A stretch of DNA of 33,604 nt from NCBI GenBank assembly GCA_024230675.1, contig JAAERE010000550.1, positions 1 to 33,604 on the forward strand. Reading direction: 5' to 3'. A program made the translations under genes and the position numbers. The number at the start of each line of letters is the position of its first letter. Position 1 is the first letter of the stretch. A model generated the notes under the pieces. It did no database searches and was not told where the DNA came from. It worked only from the letters and a program-made list of their open reading frames with translations. This DNA is from a bacterium (GTDB lineage Bacteria > Zixibacteria > MSB-5A5 > GN15 > FEB-12). Positions 1 through 6,914 of this stretch are shown here, one piece after another.

Positions 1-68
1 CGATCACATGCATAGAGGCCAAACAGCGTCAGCCCGATGAGTACGACAAGAATTGTCCGATAGATCAT
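1..68 (-). CDS. Start of a lipoprotein gene (partial, runs off the left edge)
   Basis: Only the first 22 codons are inside the window. The ATG at 68-66 is preceded by a good ribosome binding site (AGGGGA, about 4 bases upstream). The peptide begins MIYRTILVVLIGLTLFGLYA and continues with Cys-Asp-Arg: a short basic start, a hydrophobic stretch, then a lipobox (Leu-Tyr-Ala-Cys) with the Cys at residue 21. This is a typical lipoprotein signal peptide, so the product should be exported and lipid-anchored. The mature protein is outside the window and its function cannot be judged. The gene has its own candidate promoter and lies behind the glnA terminator, so it is probably a separate unit. Confidence 0.72.
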   Translation of the reverse strand, partial: MIYRTILVVLIGLTLFGLYACD

Positions 69-95
69 AATTCCCCTGCGCTTCCGATGACTCTC

Positions 96-111
96 GCTTC
101 TAAAAAGAAGC
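96..111 (-). other. Small hairpin in the 5' leader of the lipoprotein gene
   Basis: A perfect 6-bp inverted repeat (GCTTCT / AGAAGC around a 4-base loop, TTTT on the minus strand) lies between the predicted start site near 137 and the ATG at 68. It could act in mRNA stability or regulation. No T-run suitable for termination follows it. Confidence 0.35.
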
Positions 112-143
112 ACTTCCAACTAGTTAGCTATAGATCGACGTAC

Positions 144-171
144 AATATAACCCGATCTGACTACGTTTCAA
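144..171 (-). promoter_or_regulatory. Candidate sigma70-like promoter for the lipoprotein gene
   Basis: On the minus strand TTGAAA (171-166) is followed after 16 bases by TATATT (149-144). This would start RNA near 137 and give a leader of about 69 bases. It sits just downstream of the glnA terminator. Confidence 0.5.
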
Positions 172-196
172 GTGAAAAGACCCCCGGACGGGGGCC
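172..196 (-). terminator. Rho-independent terminator of glnA
   Basis: A GC stem (CCCCC at 181-185 with GGGGG at 190-194, 4-base loop) is followed on the minus strand by TCTTTTC. It lies about 30 bases after the glnA stop codon. The opposite side is also T-rich, so it may work in both directions, but no plus-strand gene ends here. Confidence 0.75.
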
Positions 197-227
197 TTTG
201 TTTAAAATTTTTTTGGGGTCAAAAAAC

Positions 228-1553
228 CTACAACCACGAAAGGTATTTGTCTATCTCATATTGGCTTACGTGCGCACGGTAGTCGTCCCACTCGATCCAC
301 TTGTTGGCGATCAGCTTCTTGAACACGTGTTCACCAAGCGTTTCGCGCACCAAGTCGGACTTGGAAGCCGCCCGGATGGCGTTCTCCAGAGAGTTCGGGA
401 GATGCCGAATATCCAGCTTCTCTTTCTCTTCATCGGTCATCGTGAAGATGTTTGTTTCGATGGGATCAGTAAGCCTGTACTTGTTCTCAATGCCAGCAAA
501 CCCGGCCGCAAGCATGCAAGCAAACGCCAGGTAAGGGTTTGCCGCCGGGTCGGGCGAGCGGAGTTCCACACGCGTGGCCTTCTCCTTACCCTGCCGATAA
601 GCCGGTACCCGCACGAGGCTGGACCGATTCCGACGGCCCCAGCTCACGTAGACCGGGGCTTCATAGCCCGGCACCAGCCGCTTGTAAGAATTGACCCACT
701 GGTTGGTTATCAAGGTAAACTCTTTTACGTGGGCCAGAATACCGGCTATGAACTGTTTGGCCATGGCCGAAAGATTGTACTGCCCCTTGGGATCGAAAAA
801 GAGGTTCTTGTCCCCGTCAAACAGCGACATATGACAGTGCATGCCCGATCCGTTTTCCGCAAACATCGGTTTTGGCATGAACGTGGCATACAATTCGTTC
901 TCCATCGCCACTTCCTTGACGATGAACCGGTAAACCTGGGCAAAATCGGCCATCACCAGCGCTTCCTGATACTTCAGGTCGATCTCGTGCTGGGAGGGGG
1001 CAACTTCGTGATGCGAGCACTCCACCGGAATATCCATCATCTCCAAGGCAGCTACGGTTTTCTTACGTAGCCGCACGCCGGTGTCCATAGTGCCGTAGTC
1101 GAAATAGCCGGCTTTATCCAGCACGCTGGTCTCCTGATCGTTGCCGAAATAGAAATATTCGATTTCCGGTCCAACGTTGCAGGTCCAGCCGCTATCCTCG
1201 ACTTTCTTGAGCGTCCGTTTGAGCACCCAGCGCGGGTCGCCTTCGTAAGGCGTACCGTCGGGGTTCTGGATGTCACAGAACATCATGGCGATCTTCTCGC
1301 CCGAAATCTCCCACGGGATTATCCTGAACGTGAGCGGGTCGGGCATGGCCATCAAATCGGACTCATCGATGCGGGCGAACCCCTCAATCGAGGAACCGTC
1401 AAACCCCTGGCCCTCGTCAAGCACCTGCTCGATTTCCGGGCGAGTGATATTCATACCCTTGATATGGCCGAGAATATCGGTGAAACAGAGCCGGATATAG
1501 CGCACGCCGGCCTCGTCGATAAGCCTCAGGACGTCTTCTCTGGTTTTGGTCAC
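228..1553 (-). CDS. glnA: Glutamine synthetase type I (alpha subtype)
   Basis: Makes glutamine from glutamate, ammonia and ATP; cytoplasmic, normally a dodecamer. At 441 residues it has the length of the GSI-alpha subtype. Visible motifs: the N-terminal signature FDGSSIEGF (51-59), metal-site glutamates in NVGPEIEYF (127-135), the ATP-binding signature KPMFAENGSGMHCHMS (228-243) and VELRSPDPAANPYL (329-342). The C-terminal part lacks the insertion and the Tyr-containing adenylylation site of GSI-beta enzymes, so control by adenylylation is not expected; feedback inhibition or transcriptional control is more likely. The start is GTG, supported by GGGAGAT 6 bases upstream. The gene stands alone between the dCMP deaminase and a strong terminator. 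I found no convincing promoter or sigma54 site in the 167-base upstream gap. Confidence 0.97.
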   Translation of the reverse strand: MTKTREDVLRLIDEAGVRYIRLCFTDILGHIKGMNITRPEIEQVLDEGQGFDGSSIEGFARIDESDLMAMPDPLTFRIIPWEISGEKIAMMFCDIQNPDGTPYEGDPRWVLKRTLKKVEDSGWTCNVGPEIEYFYFGNDQETSVLDKAGYFDYGTMDTGVRLRKKTVAALEMMDIPVECSHHEVAPSQHEIDLKYQEALVMADFAQVYRFIVKEVAMENELYATFMPKPMFAENGSGMHCHMSLFDGDKNLFFDPKGQYNLSAMAKQFIAGILAHVKEFTLITNQWVNSYKRLVPGYEAPVYVSWGRRNRSSLVRVPAYRQGKEKATRVELRSPDPAANPYLAFACMLAAGFAGIENKYRLTDPIETNIFTMTDEEKEKLDIRHLPNSLENAIRAASKSDLVRETLGEHVFKKLIANKWIEWDDYRAHVSQYEIDKYLSWL

Positions 1554-1620
1554 GGCTGGATCTCCCGCAATTGGTCGTGGTTGGCGAAACTGGCTAAAGA
1601 TGAAGGAACACAGATAACCG

Positions 1621-1635
1621 GTCCGGAGTTCGGAC
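1621..1635. other. Inverted repeat upstream of glnA
   Basis: GTCCG and CGGAC separated by 5 bases lie about 70 bases before the glnA start. It could be an operator half-site pair or a leader hairpin. Support is limited to the symmetry and the position. Confidence 0.25.
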
Positions 1636-1720
1636 GCAACTTAAAATATCTGACAATATAGATAAAATCGGCCGTTAATGGTTAGGACTTAACGTGGAGG
1701 GGGGGCTGCAACCTCCAGGC

Positions 1721-2212
1721 TTAGCCCAGGGTCAGGAGGATCTCTTTGGTCGCAGTCGTGAGCTGGCGGCAGGAAACCCCGGCCATATCGAAAATCTTGC
1801 GGGCGGCGATGAAAATATCCTGGTCGTGGTACTTGTCCTCAAGATAGACCACTTCCCTAATACCCACCTGGACAATGAGTTTAGCGCACTCATTGCAAGG
1901 AAAAAGTGAGACGTAGATCGAGGCGCCGTCGAGGTCCGGCTTGTTCGAAGCGTTGGTGACGGCATTCATCTCAGCATGGCAGACAAAGGGATATTTAGTC
2001 TCCAAAAAATCGCCCTCGCGGCCCCAGGGGAGGTCGTCATCGGGGCAGCCCATCGGGAAGCCGTTGTAGCCGATGCCGATAATCCGTTTGTTTTTGTTCA
2101 CGACGCAGGCCCCGACCTGGGTGTTGGGGTCTTTGGAGCGCCAGGCGGAGAGCTGGGCGACGGCCATGAAGTACTCGTCCCAGCTAATATAATCGCTTCT
2201 TTTGGTGGTCAT
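1721..2212 (-). CDS. Deoxycytidylate (dCMP) deaminase, ComEB-like
   Basis: Deaminates dCMP to dUMP, feeding dTMP synthesis; cytoplasmic zinc enzyme. The 163 residues show the zinc/catalytic pair of the cytidine deaminase superfamily: CHAEMNA (zinc ligand His79, proton shuttle Glu81) and FPCNECAK (zinc ligands Cys106 and Cys109). The GYNGFPMGCPDD segment (48-59) is typical of the dCMP-specific branch. The same family includes ComEB of competence loci, but no competence gene is nearby, so a metabolic role is the natural reading. The ATG has no Shine-Dalgarno sequence (it is preceded by CCCCCC), whereas a perfect TATAAT ends 6 bases before it, suggesting a leaderless mRNA. Confidence 0.94.
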   Translation of the reverse strand: MTTKRSDYISWDEYFMAVAQLSAWRSKDPNTQVGACVVNKNKRIIGIGYNGFPMGCPDDDLPWGREGDFLETKYPFVCHAEMNAVTNASNKPDLDGASIYVSLFPCNECAKLIVQVGIREVVYLEDKYHDQDIFIAARKIFDMAGVSCRQLTTATKEILLTLG

Positions 2213-2218
2213 GGGGGG

Positions 2219-2247
2219 ATTATAGAGGTTTTAGGATCGCGGGACAA
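2219..2247 (-). promoter_or_regulatory. Promoter of the dCMP deaminase gene, predicted leaderless
   Basis: Minus strand: TTGTCC (2247-2242), 17-base spacer, TATAAT (2224-2219), then 6 bases and the ATG. With normal spacing the start site falls on 2212, the A of the ATG. Confidence 0.65.
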
Positions 2248-2271
2248 GGGGAAAGAGTGGGGGGTGGTCTT

Positions 2272-2301
2272 GTAGGGCGGGTCCGTCTTCGAACCCGCCA
2301 T
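2272..2301 (+). repeat. REP element copy A
   Basis: Begins with the tetranucleotide GTAG, followed by a 7-bp stem GGCGGGT / ACCCGCC around a 10-base centre containing TTCGA. A GTAG head 5' of a hairpin is the known hallmark of REP elements handled by RAYT transposases. It reads towards the transposase gene and is identical over 30 bases to the copy at 2338-2367. Confidence 0.88.
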
Positions 2302-2337
2302 TTCTCCTCGCATGCCGTTACCTATGAGAGTAATCGC

Positions 2338-2367
2338 GTAGGGCGGGTCCGTCTTCGAACCCGCCAT
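2338..2367 (+). repeat. REP element copy B
   Basis: Identical to copy A over 30 bases, including the GTAG head and the trailing AT; same orientation, 66 bases downstream of it. The sequence between A and B is not repeated, so these look like two separate insertions rather than a local duplication. Confidence 0.88.
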
Positions 2368-2381
2368 GCCATGCACACTCT

Positions 2382-2915
2382 CTATTCGCCAACCTGCAGA
2401 CCAAGACAGGTATCAGCCCTGTGTCCCCAGCCGAGTTCGTAGTAGCCACGTCGCAGATACCTCCGAAACGATGACAACTCCCATGTCTCCGGTCGAACCG
2501 CTAAACCGTGTTTGACCGGGTTGAAATGAATATAATCCATATGCCGCCTCAGGTCTTCGTCCGTCCGTATGATGTGATCCCAGTACCGATGCTGCCAAAC
2601 TCCATCTGCAGGGCGGGTTCGAAGACGGACCCGCCGATTGGCTGCACCGGATCCGTTCCTGTATTGAAGCGCAAAAGACAGTTTTATGCGTTGCATGATC
2701 TTCGCGGTATCGTCGCCCGGCGTGTACAAAACGGCATGGCAGTGATCTGGAAGCACGACCCAAGCCAACACCGTAAACCGAGACTTAAGTTTCGCCCTGA
2801 CTACGGCACGATGGAGCAATCGCTCGTTTTGCACGAGGATTGGCTGCCGGTTTTGGGTGACCGAAGTAACAAAGCAATACTGGCCAGGGGCGAAGTATCT
2901 AAGCAGTTTTGACAT
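2382..2915 (-). CDS. REP-associated tyrosine transposase (RAYT, Y1 HUH family)
   Basis: A 177-residue single-strand-type transposase (Transposase_17 / TnpA-REP family) expected to nick and mobilise REP hairpins. Visible motifs: the HUH pair in LPDHCHAVLY (His58, His60), WQHRYWDHIIR (107-117), and the catalytic tyrosine in DYIHFNPVKHGL (Tyr128), in the usual order. Residues 94-101 (RRVRLRTR) are the direct translation of a REP element inserted in frame, in the loop between the LSFALQYR segment and the WQHRYWDH segment where family members normally have a short variable linker. The catalytic residues are untouched, so the protein may still be active. The ATG at 2915 lacks a Shine-Dalgarno; a TATTTT 7 bases upstream could be a -10 for leaderless start, but no -35 was found. 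Confidence 0.88.
   Translation of the reverse strand: MSKLLRYFAPGQYCFVTSVTQNRQPILVQNERLLHRAVVRAKLKSRFTVLAWVVLPDHCHAVLYTPGDDTAKIMQRIKLSFALQYRNGSGAANRRVRLRTRPADGVWQHRYWDHIIRTDEDLRRHMDYIHFNPVKHGLAVRPETWELSSFRRYLRRGYYELGWGHRADTCLGLQVGE
2612..2635 (-). repeat. REP element copy C, inside the RAYT coding sequence
   Basis: The 24-base hairpin core is identical to that of copies A, B and D, read in the same direction as the RAYT gene. The GTAG head is missing (AATC in its place). Being 24 bases long it adds exactly 8 codons without a stop. Confidence 0.9.
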
Positions 2916-2982
2916 ACGGCCAAAAATAGAGGAGGGTAGTGACAGGAGCGGTCAGTCAAAATGATCCTATCGCAACAGAAAA

Positions 2983-3010
2983 GGCGGGTTCGAAGACGGA
3001 CCCGCCCTAC
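2983..3010 (-). repeat. REP element copy D
   Basis: Full REP with GTAG head (3010-3007) and the identical 24-base hairpin core (3006-2983), reading leftwards towards the RAYT gene, thus inverted relative to copies A and B. It lies about 70 bases upstream of the RAYT start. Confidence 0.88.
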
Positions 3011-3029
3011 AAAAGGTAGACCGATTTGT

Positions 3030-3052
3030 GTCAAAACCACAGGGGTTTTGAC
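3030..3052 (-). terminator. Hairpin downstream of the slipin gene, possible terminator
   Basis: A perfect 9-bp inverted repeat (GTCAAAACC / GGTTTTGAC, 5-base loop) lies about 25 bases after the slipin stop codon. No proper T-run follows on the minus strand, so it may be an mRNA-end stabiliser or a Rho-dependent end rather than a classical terminator. Confidence 0.4.
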
Positions 3053-3077
3053 CTATCAAGTTCTCGGCCGCTCTCCC

Positions 3078-3866
3078 CTACCCGTTATCCGGGGGTTTCA
3101 CAACCGTGTTGGACTCAAAATAGTTACTGATCGTCTGCATCAGGTCGATCGGAACCGGGAAGATCAGGGTCGAGTTCTTCTCGGCCGCGACCTCCGTCAG
3201 CGTCTGAAGGAATCGCAATTGCATGGCGCTGGGAGCCGAGGCAATCACTGTCGCGGCGTCGGCCAGCTTCTGCGAAGCCTGGAATTCACCGTCGGCGTGG
3301 ATAACTTTCGAACGCCGCTCACGCTCGGCTTCGGCCTGCTTCGCCATCGCGCGCTGCATCTCCGGCGGCAGGTCGACGTTCTTGACCTCGACCACTGAAA
3401 CCTTGATCCCCCAGGGTTCGGTCTGATCATCGATTATCTTCTGAAGATCAGCGTTGATCTTCTCACGGTTGGCGAGGAGATCATCGAGTTCCACCTGACC
3501 GAGCACCGACCTTAGTGTTGTCTGGGCGATCTGCGAAGTAGCTTCGAAGAAGTTGGCCACCGAGACAATCGCCTTGTTTGGCTCCAGGACCTGGAAATAG
3601 AGAACGGCGTTGACCTTGATCGACACGTTGTCCTTGGTAATCACATCCTGGGGCGGTACGTCGTACGTGATCACGCGAAGATCCACGCGGACCATCTTAT
3701 CGACTATGGGAATGAGGATAATCAGACCGGGTCCCTTGGCGCCGATCAGGCGGCCGAGCCGGAAAATCACCCCGCGCTCGTACTCCTTCAGGACCTTGAT
3801 CATGTTGAACAACAGGATCAGGCCGAAAAATACGATTACAACCAGTCCGACGGGAAAAGCTGGCAT
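3078..3866 (-). CDS. SPFH/stomatin-like membrane protein (slipin)
   Basis: A 262-residue membrane scaffold protein of the prokaryotic stomatin (slipin) group. Residues 5-24 form one membrane segment; then come the stomatin start [13 protein letters not shown] (28-40), the SPFH domain with the [18 protein letters not shown] motif, and an Ala/Glu/Arg-rich coiled coil ([18 protein letters not shown]) that drives oligomerisation. The family forms cytoplasmic or periplasmic rings in lipid microdomains and is the usual partner of long NfeD proteases. Here the NfeD gene is directly upstream, 15 bases away, so the two are co-transcribed. The ATG is backed by GAGAGGG. Substrates of the pair are unknown. 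Confidence 0.93.
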   Translation of the reverse strand: MPAFPVGLVVIVFFGLILLFNMIKVLKEYERGVIFRLGRLIGAKGPGLIILIPIVDKMVRVDLRVITYDVPPQDVITKDNVSIKVNAVLYFQVLEPNKAIVSVANFFEATSQIAQTTLRSVLGQVELDDLLANREKINADLQKIIDDQTEPWGIKVSVVEVKNVDLPPEMQRAMAKQAEAERERRSKVIHADGEFQASQKLADAATVIASAPSAMQLRFLQTLTEVAAEKNSTLIFPVPIDLMQTISNYFESNTVVKPPDNG

Positions 3867-3881
3867 GTCTCTACCCTCTCT

Positions 3882-5219
3882 TTATGAAGTCTGTTTTCTT
3901 ACTTTCAGGATCAGTTTGTCGACGCCGATCACCTCGACTTTGGCGCCGGGCTCAACCTCGTCGTCGCAGATCATCTGCCACAGGGCGCCATCAACGTAAA
4001 CGAAGCCCCGTTTGCGGACCTCGGCGATCTTCCCGATCATCCCTTCGTCTCCCGTAAATGGCCGACGTTTGGCAGCTTTGACCACCATCCAGCCAACCAG
4101 TCCGGCTATTGCGCCGACGAGGATCACCACTGTTACCAGCAGCGACTTGGAAACCTGCAGGGTCGGATCAACAGTATCTATGAGCATGAGCCCTCCCAGG
4201 AATAGAGAGATCACCCCCCCAACCGTCAGCATACCGGCCGAAGGGACTTTTACTTCCGCAATGAACATTATTATCGAGAGCAGGATCAACGCCACCCCGG
4301 CATAGTTTATGGGCAGGGTTGAAGATGCATAAAACGCCAGGATAAGACATATCGCCCCGACGACGCCCGGTAGAATGGATCCGGGGTTGTACAATTCGAG
4401 CATGATGCCGAGACCACCCAGCGAGAAGAGGATGAATACGATATTAGGGTCGGTGATAACGGTCAGGAATCGATGTATGAACGTGGTCGGAATATCCTCG
4501 GTCTTTACGTTTCCGAGAGCGAGGGTTCTCGTTTCTTCGGGGAGTTCAACCTCGCGGCCATCCAACTGCGCAAACAGGTCGTCCAGGTCGTCCGCTATCA
4601 GATCAATGACGTTGAGTTCGAGAGCTTCGTTATTAGTGATCGAGACCGATTCCCGCACGGCCTGTTCGGCCCATTCAACATTGCGGCCCCGCTTCTCGGC
4701 GGCGGCCTTGATCTGCGCCACGGCGTCGTTAGTGATCTTCTCGTTCATAATCGAGTCGATCTCTTCCCCGCCGCCGACCGGGTGCGCTGCGCCGATATTG
4801 GTCGAGGGCGCCATGGCGGCAATGTGCGAAGCATAGGTCATGTAGACCCCGGCCGACCCGGCGCGAGCGCCTGAAGGCGCTATAAACATACAAACGGGGA
4901 CCTCACTGTTGAGTATGTTCTTGCAGATCGACCAGGTGGCGTTGACGAAGCCACCGGGCGTATCGAGCAGGAGCACAAGCAGTTCGGCGTCATCGTCTTC
5001 GGCCAGCTCAATGGCGTCGGCGATGCGCTGATCCGTGACAACGCCAATAGCGCCGTCGAGGACCATCGTATACACCAGCGACACCGGCCCGTAGTCTTTG
5101 ATCGCCTCTTCCGCTTCAACAACGGTTGTGGTGTCTTCGGGCGGCATCGCCTCCTGGGCAATTACAGCGGCTGCCAGCAACAGGCAGCCCATCACTATTG
5201 AAATCAGGTACTTTTTCAT
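3882..5219 (-). CDS. nfeD: Long NfeD-type membrane serine protease
   Basis: A 445-residue ClpP-like membrane protease; in the family a Ser-Lys dyad cleaves stomatin partners. I chose ATG 5219 over an ATG 33 bases upstream because AGGGGAG precedes it and a signal peptide starts there (MKKYLISIVMGCLLLAAAVI). Order: signal peptide 1-22; periplasmic ClpP-fold domain with the nucleophile in SGARAGSAGVY (Ser122) and the general base in NEKITNDA (Lys161); about four or five membrane segments (roughly 255-370); a C-terminal OB-fold NfeD domain (about 385-445). All catalytic residues are present, so it should be active. It is first gene of the nfeD-slipin operon, with a recognisable promoter. Confidence 0.94.
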   Translation of the reverse strand: MKKYLISIVMGCLLLAAAVIAQEAMPPEDTTTVVEAEEAIKDYGPVSLVYTMVLDGAIGVVTDQRIADAIELAEDDDAELLVLLLDTPGGFVNATWSICKNILNSEVPVCMFIAPSGARAGSAGVYMTYASHIAAMAPSTNIGAAHPVGGGEEIDSIMNEKITNDAVAQIKAAAEKRGRNVEWAEQAVRESVSITNNEALELNVIDLIADDLDDLFAQLDGREVELPEETRTLALGNVKTEDIPTTFIHRFLTVITDPNIVFILFSLGGLGIMLELYNPGSILPGVVGAICLILAFYASSTLPINYAGVALILLSIIMFIAEVKVPSAGMLTVGGVISLFLGGLMLIDTVDPTLQVSKSLLVTVVILVGAIAGLVGWMVVKAAKRRPFTGDEGMIGKIAEVRKRGFVYVDGALWQMICDDEVEPGAKVEVIGVDKLILKVRKQTS

Positions 5220-5240
5220 AATACGCTCCCCTGTTCGGGA

Positions 5241-5269
5241 AATATGCCCCACTGTGTGGGTATTGTCAA
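5241..5269 (-). promoter_or_regulatory. Promoter of the nfeD-slipin operon with a palindromic spacer
   Basis: Minus strand: consensus TTGACA (5269-5264), 17-base spacer, CATATT (5246-5241), start expected near 5234, leader about 15 bases with an SD. The spacer holds a perfect inverted repeat CCCAC-N3-GTGGG (5248-5260), a possible operator. Confidence 0.65.
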
Positions 5270-5288
5270 AACAAAAGTCCTTGCGGAC
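5268..5288 (-). terminator. Possible weak terminator after the amidohydrolase gene
   Basis: Minus strand: 4-bp stem GTCC / GGAC with a GCAA tetraloop followed by TTTTGTTTT, about 40 bases after the stop codon. The stem is short, and the T-run touches the nfeD -35 region. Confidence 0.3.
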
Positions 5289-5327
5289 GGCCGGTCTTCT
5301 GACACGGCAGACCTAACCGACAAGAGT

Positions 5328-6914
5328 CTACCAGCGCAGTGTACGATCAAGATGCCTGACAGTTCCGTCGATCACCGTGGCCAGCACCCGGGTGTCATAA
5401 ATGCGGCTCGGGGCAATGCGGGTGATGTCGCGGTCGAGCACAACAAAATCAGCCGGATAGTCCGGCAGCAAGTACCCGCGGCAATGATCCTGTCCGGCCG
5501 CTACGGCAGAGCCTACGGTGAAGGCGTGCAAAGCTTCGACCGCCGAGACTCGTTGCTCGGGATAGAACACGTCGCGGGAGCCCGGTCGGGCGCGGCGAAC
5601 CGCGGCGGCGATGCCGGCCAAAGGATCAAGCGGCTCTATCGGCACATCGGAACCAAACGCCAGATCGATCTTCTTGTCTATGACCGTCCTACATATATAC
5701 GCGTTTCTGCCGCGCTTGCCCCAGTATTTTCGGATCATGTGGATATCCGAAGGGCAGTGCGAAGGCTGCATTGAGGCAACAACGTTCAACTGCTTCACTC
5801 GCGCGAGGTCCTTGCGGCGAATCATCTGCAGATGCTCGATCCGATGCCTCGCTCCGCTCTTGGTGCGGGGAGTTTTCTCAAACGCGGTCAGTACATTGTC
5901 AATCGCCTTGTCGCCTATGGCATGAATGGCGCAGGGCAAGCCCAGCCGTCCGGCCCGGCGAATCGTCTTTTGGATGGCAGCGGTCGAAGCTACTTCAATA
6001 CCAAAGGAATCCTTGCTCCCGAGGTACTTGTTGAAACACAGCGCAGTCTGACTGCCCAGGGCACCGTCGGAGAAAATCTTTACCCCGGCGATGCGGAAAA
6101 AGTCCGTGCCGGTGCCGTAGGTGGTGCGGGTCTTCTCCAGGTCTCCCAAAAGACTTTCGTGAGGATAGTAGTTGACGCGGAGGCCAAGCTTGCCCACCTG
6201 GGCCTTATCCGCCAAGTAAGTAAATCCTTCGGGACCATCAAACGAGTGCACTCCGGTCACACCCTTCTTGTAAGCGTGCTCAAGAGCTAGTTTGACACAG
6301 CGGTCGACTACCCGTTGAGAAGGCTTGGGCACTCTGTCGATCACCGGACCATATCCGGGGATTTCGCGCAAAATGCCCGAGGGTGTCCCGTCGACAAAGC
6401 GCACGATCCGTCCACCGCTTGGTTCCGGTGTGCGCGTCGAGATACCGGCAATTTCAAGAGCCCTGCCGTTGACCCAGGCCGAGTGCATATCTTTGGAAAA
6501 GATGAACGCCGGGCGACCGCCGGTGATTTTGTCCAACATCAACCGGTCCGGTTCTTGTCTGGTCCGGAAACGGTCGGGTGAATAGCCGTTACCCAGCACC
6601 CAGGAGTTCTTTCCCAAACCGGCCGCAAACTTTCTGACTTTGGTCAGGCACTTGCCCAAAGAGTCAACTCCGTCCAGAGATACGAAGTTGAAGTTCAGAG
6701 CAAAGTTGTAGAAGTGCGTGTGAGCATCGACCAGCCCGGGTATGACCGTGCGACCCTTCAGGTCTATGCGACTGTAGCTCTTGAAATCGGGATCGCTTTC
6801 GAGACGGTTGCCCACGGCCACGATGTTGCCCTTGTAGATTACCATAGAATCCACAACCTGACGGTCTGCTTGCGTATGGACCCGGCCGTTGTAGAAAAGC
6901 GTCTTAGCTTTCAA
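5328..6914 (-). CDS. YtcJ-like metal-dependent amidohydrolase
   Basis: A 528-residue member of the amidohydrolase-3 (YtcJ/exoenzyme regulatory) branch: zinc-dependent hydrolases of amide or related bonds; the substrate cannot be told from sequence. Metal motifs: DAHTHF (His65, His67), the lysine-bearing IKIFSDGALGS-type strand (as VKIFSDGALGS), AIHAIGD, RIEHLQ and the catalytic Asp in AFGSDVPIEP. No signal peptide is seen, so it is cytoplasmic. The start is TTG, chosen because AAGGGAG lies 8 bases upstream and no better start exists before residue 24. It overlaps the 3' end of selB by 11 bases, so it is translationally coupled to the selenocysteine genes; whether this is functional or accidental is open. 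Confidence 0.88.
   Translation of the reverse strand: MKAKTLFYNGRVHTQADRQVVDSMVIYKGNIVAVGNRLESDPDFKSYSRIDLKGRTVIPGLVDAHTHFYNFALNFNFVSLDGVDSLGKCLTKVRKFAAGLGKNSWVLGNGYSPDRFRTRQEPDRLMLDKITGGRPAFIFSKDMHSAWVNGRALEIAGISTRTPEPSGGRIVRFVDGTPSGILREIPGYGPVIDRVPKPSQRVVDRCVKLALEHAYKKGVTGVHSFDGPEGFTYLADKAQVGKLGLRVNYYPHESLLGDLEKTRTTYGTGTDFFRIAGVKIFSDGALGSQTALCFNKYLGSKDSFGIEVASTAAIQKTIRRAGRLGLPCAIHAIGDKAIDNVLTAFEKTPRTKSGARHRIEHLQMIRRKDLARVKQLNVVASMQPSHCPSDIHMIRKYWGKRGRNAYICRTVIDKKIDLAFGSDVPIEPLDPLAGIAAAVRRARPGSRDVFYPEQRVSAVEALHAFTVGSAVAAGQDHCRGYLLPDYPADFVVLDRDITRIAPSRIYDTRVLATVIDGTVRHLDRTLRW

Larger units (their letters stand above)
2272..3010 (-). mobile_element. REP/RAYT unit (REPtron-like element)
   Basis: Two REP copies on the left (2272-2301, 2338-2367) and one on the right (2983-3010) flank a RAYT-type Y1 transposase gene, with the REP heads (GTAG) facing outwards on both sides, as in BIME/REPtron arrangements known mainly from Proteobacteria. 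The transposase gene carries a further headless REP inside its reading frame. The unit sits between the divergently spaced ends of two housekeeping regions (dCMP deaminase promoter, slipin 3' end). No target-site duplication was recognised; none is expected for this family. Confidence 0.8.

Noticed and set aside
87-1070. Long plus-strand open frame (327 codons) opposite glnA
   Set aside because: It is antisense to a clear glutamine synthetase, with no recognisable domain or SD; a by-product of the codon use of glnA.
1554-1720. Sigma54 (-24/-12) or NtcA-type promoter for glnA
   Set aside because: No GG-N10-GC pair or clear binding palindrome at proper spacing; sigma70 candidates (TATATT) lack a -35.
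1697-1720. Terminator after the dCMP deaminase gene
   Set aside because: A 6-bp inverted repeat (TGGAGG / CCTCCA) exists, but it has a long C-rich loop and no T-run on the minus strand.
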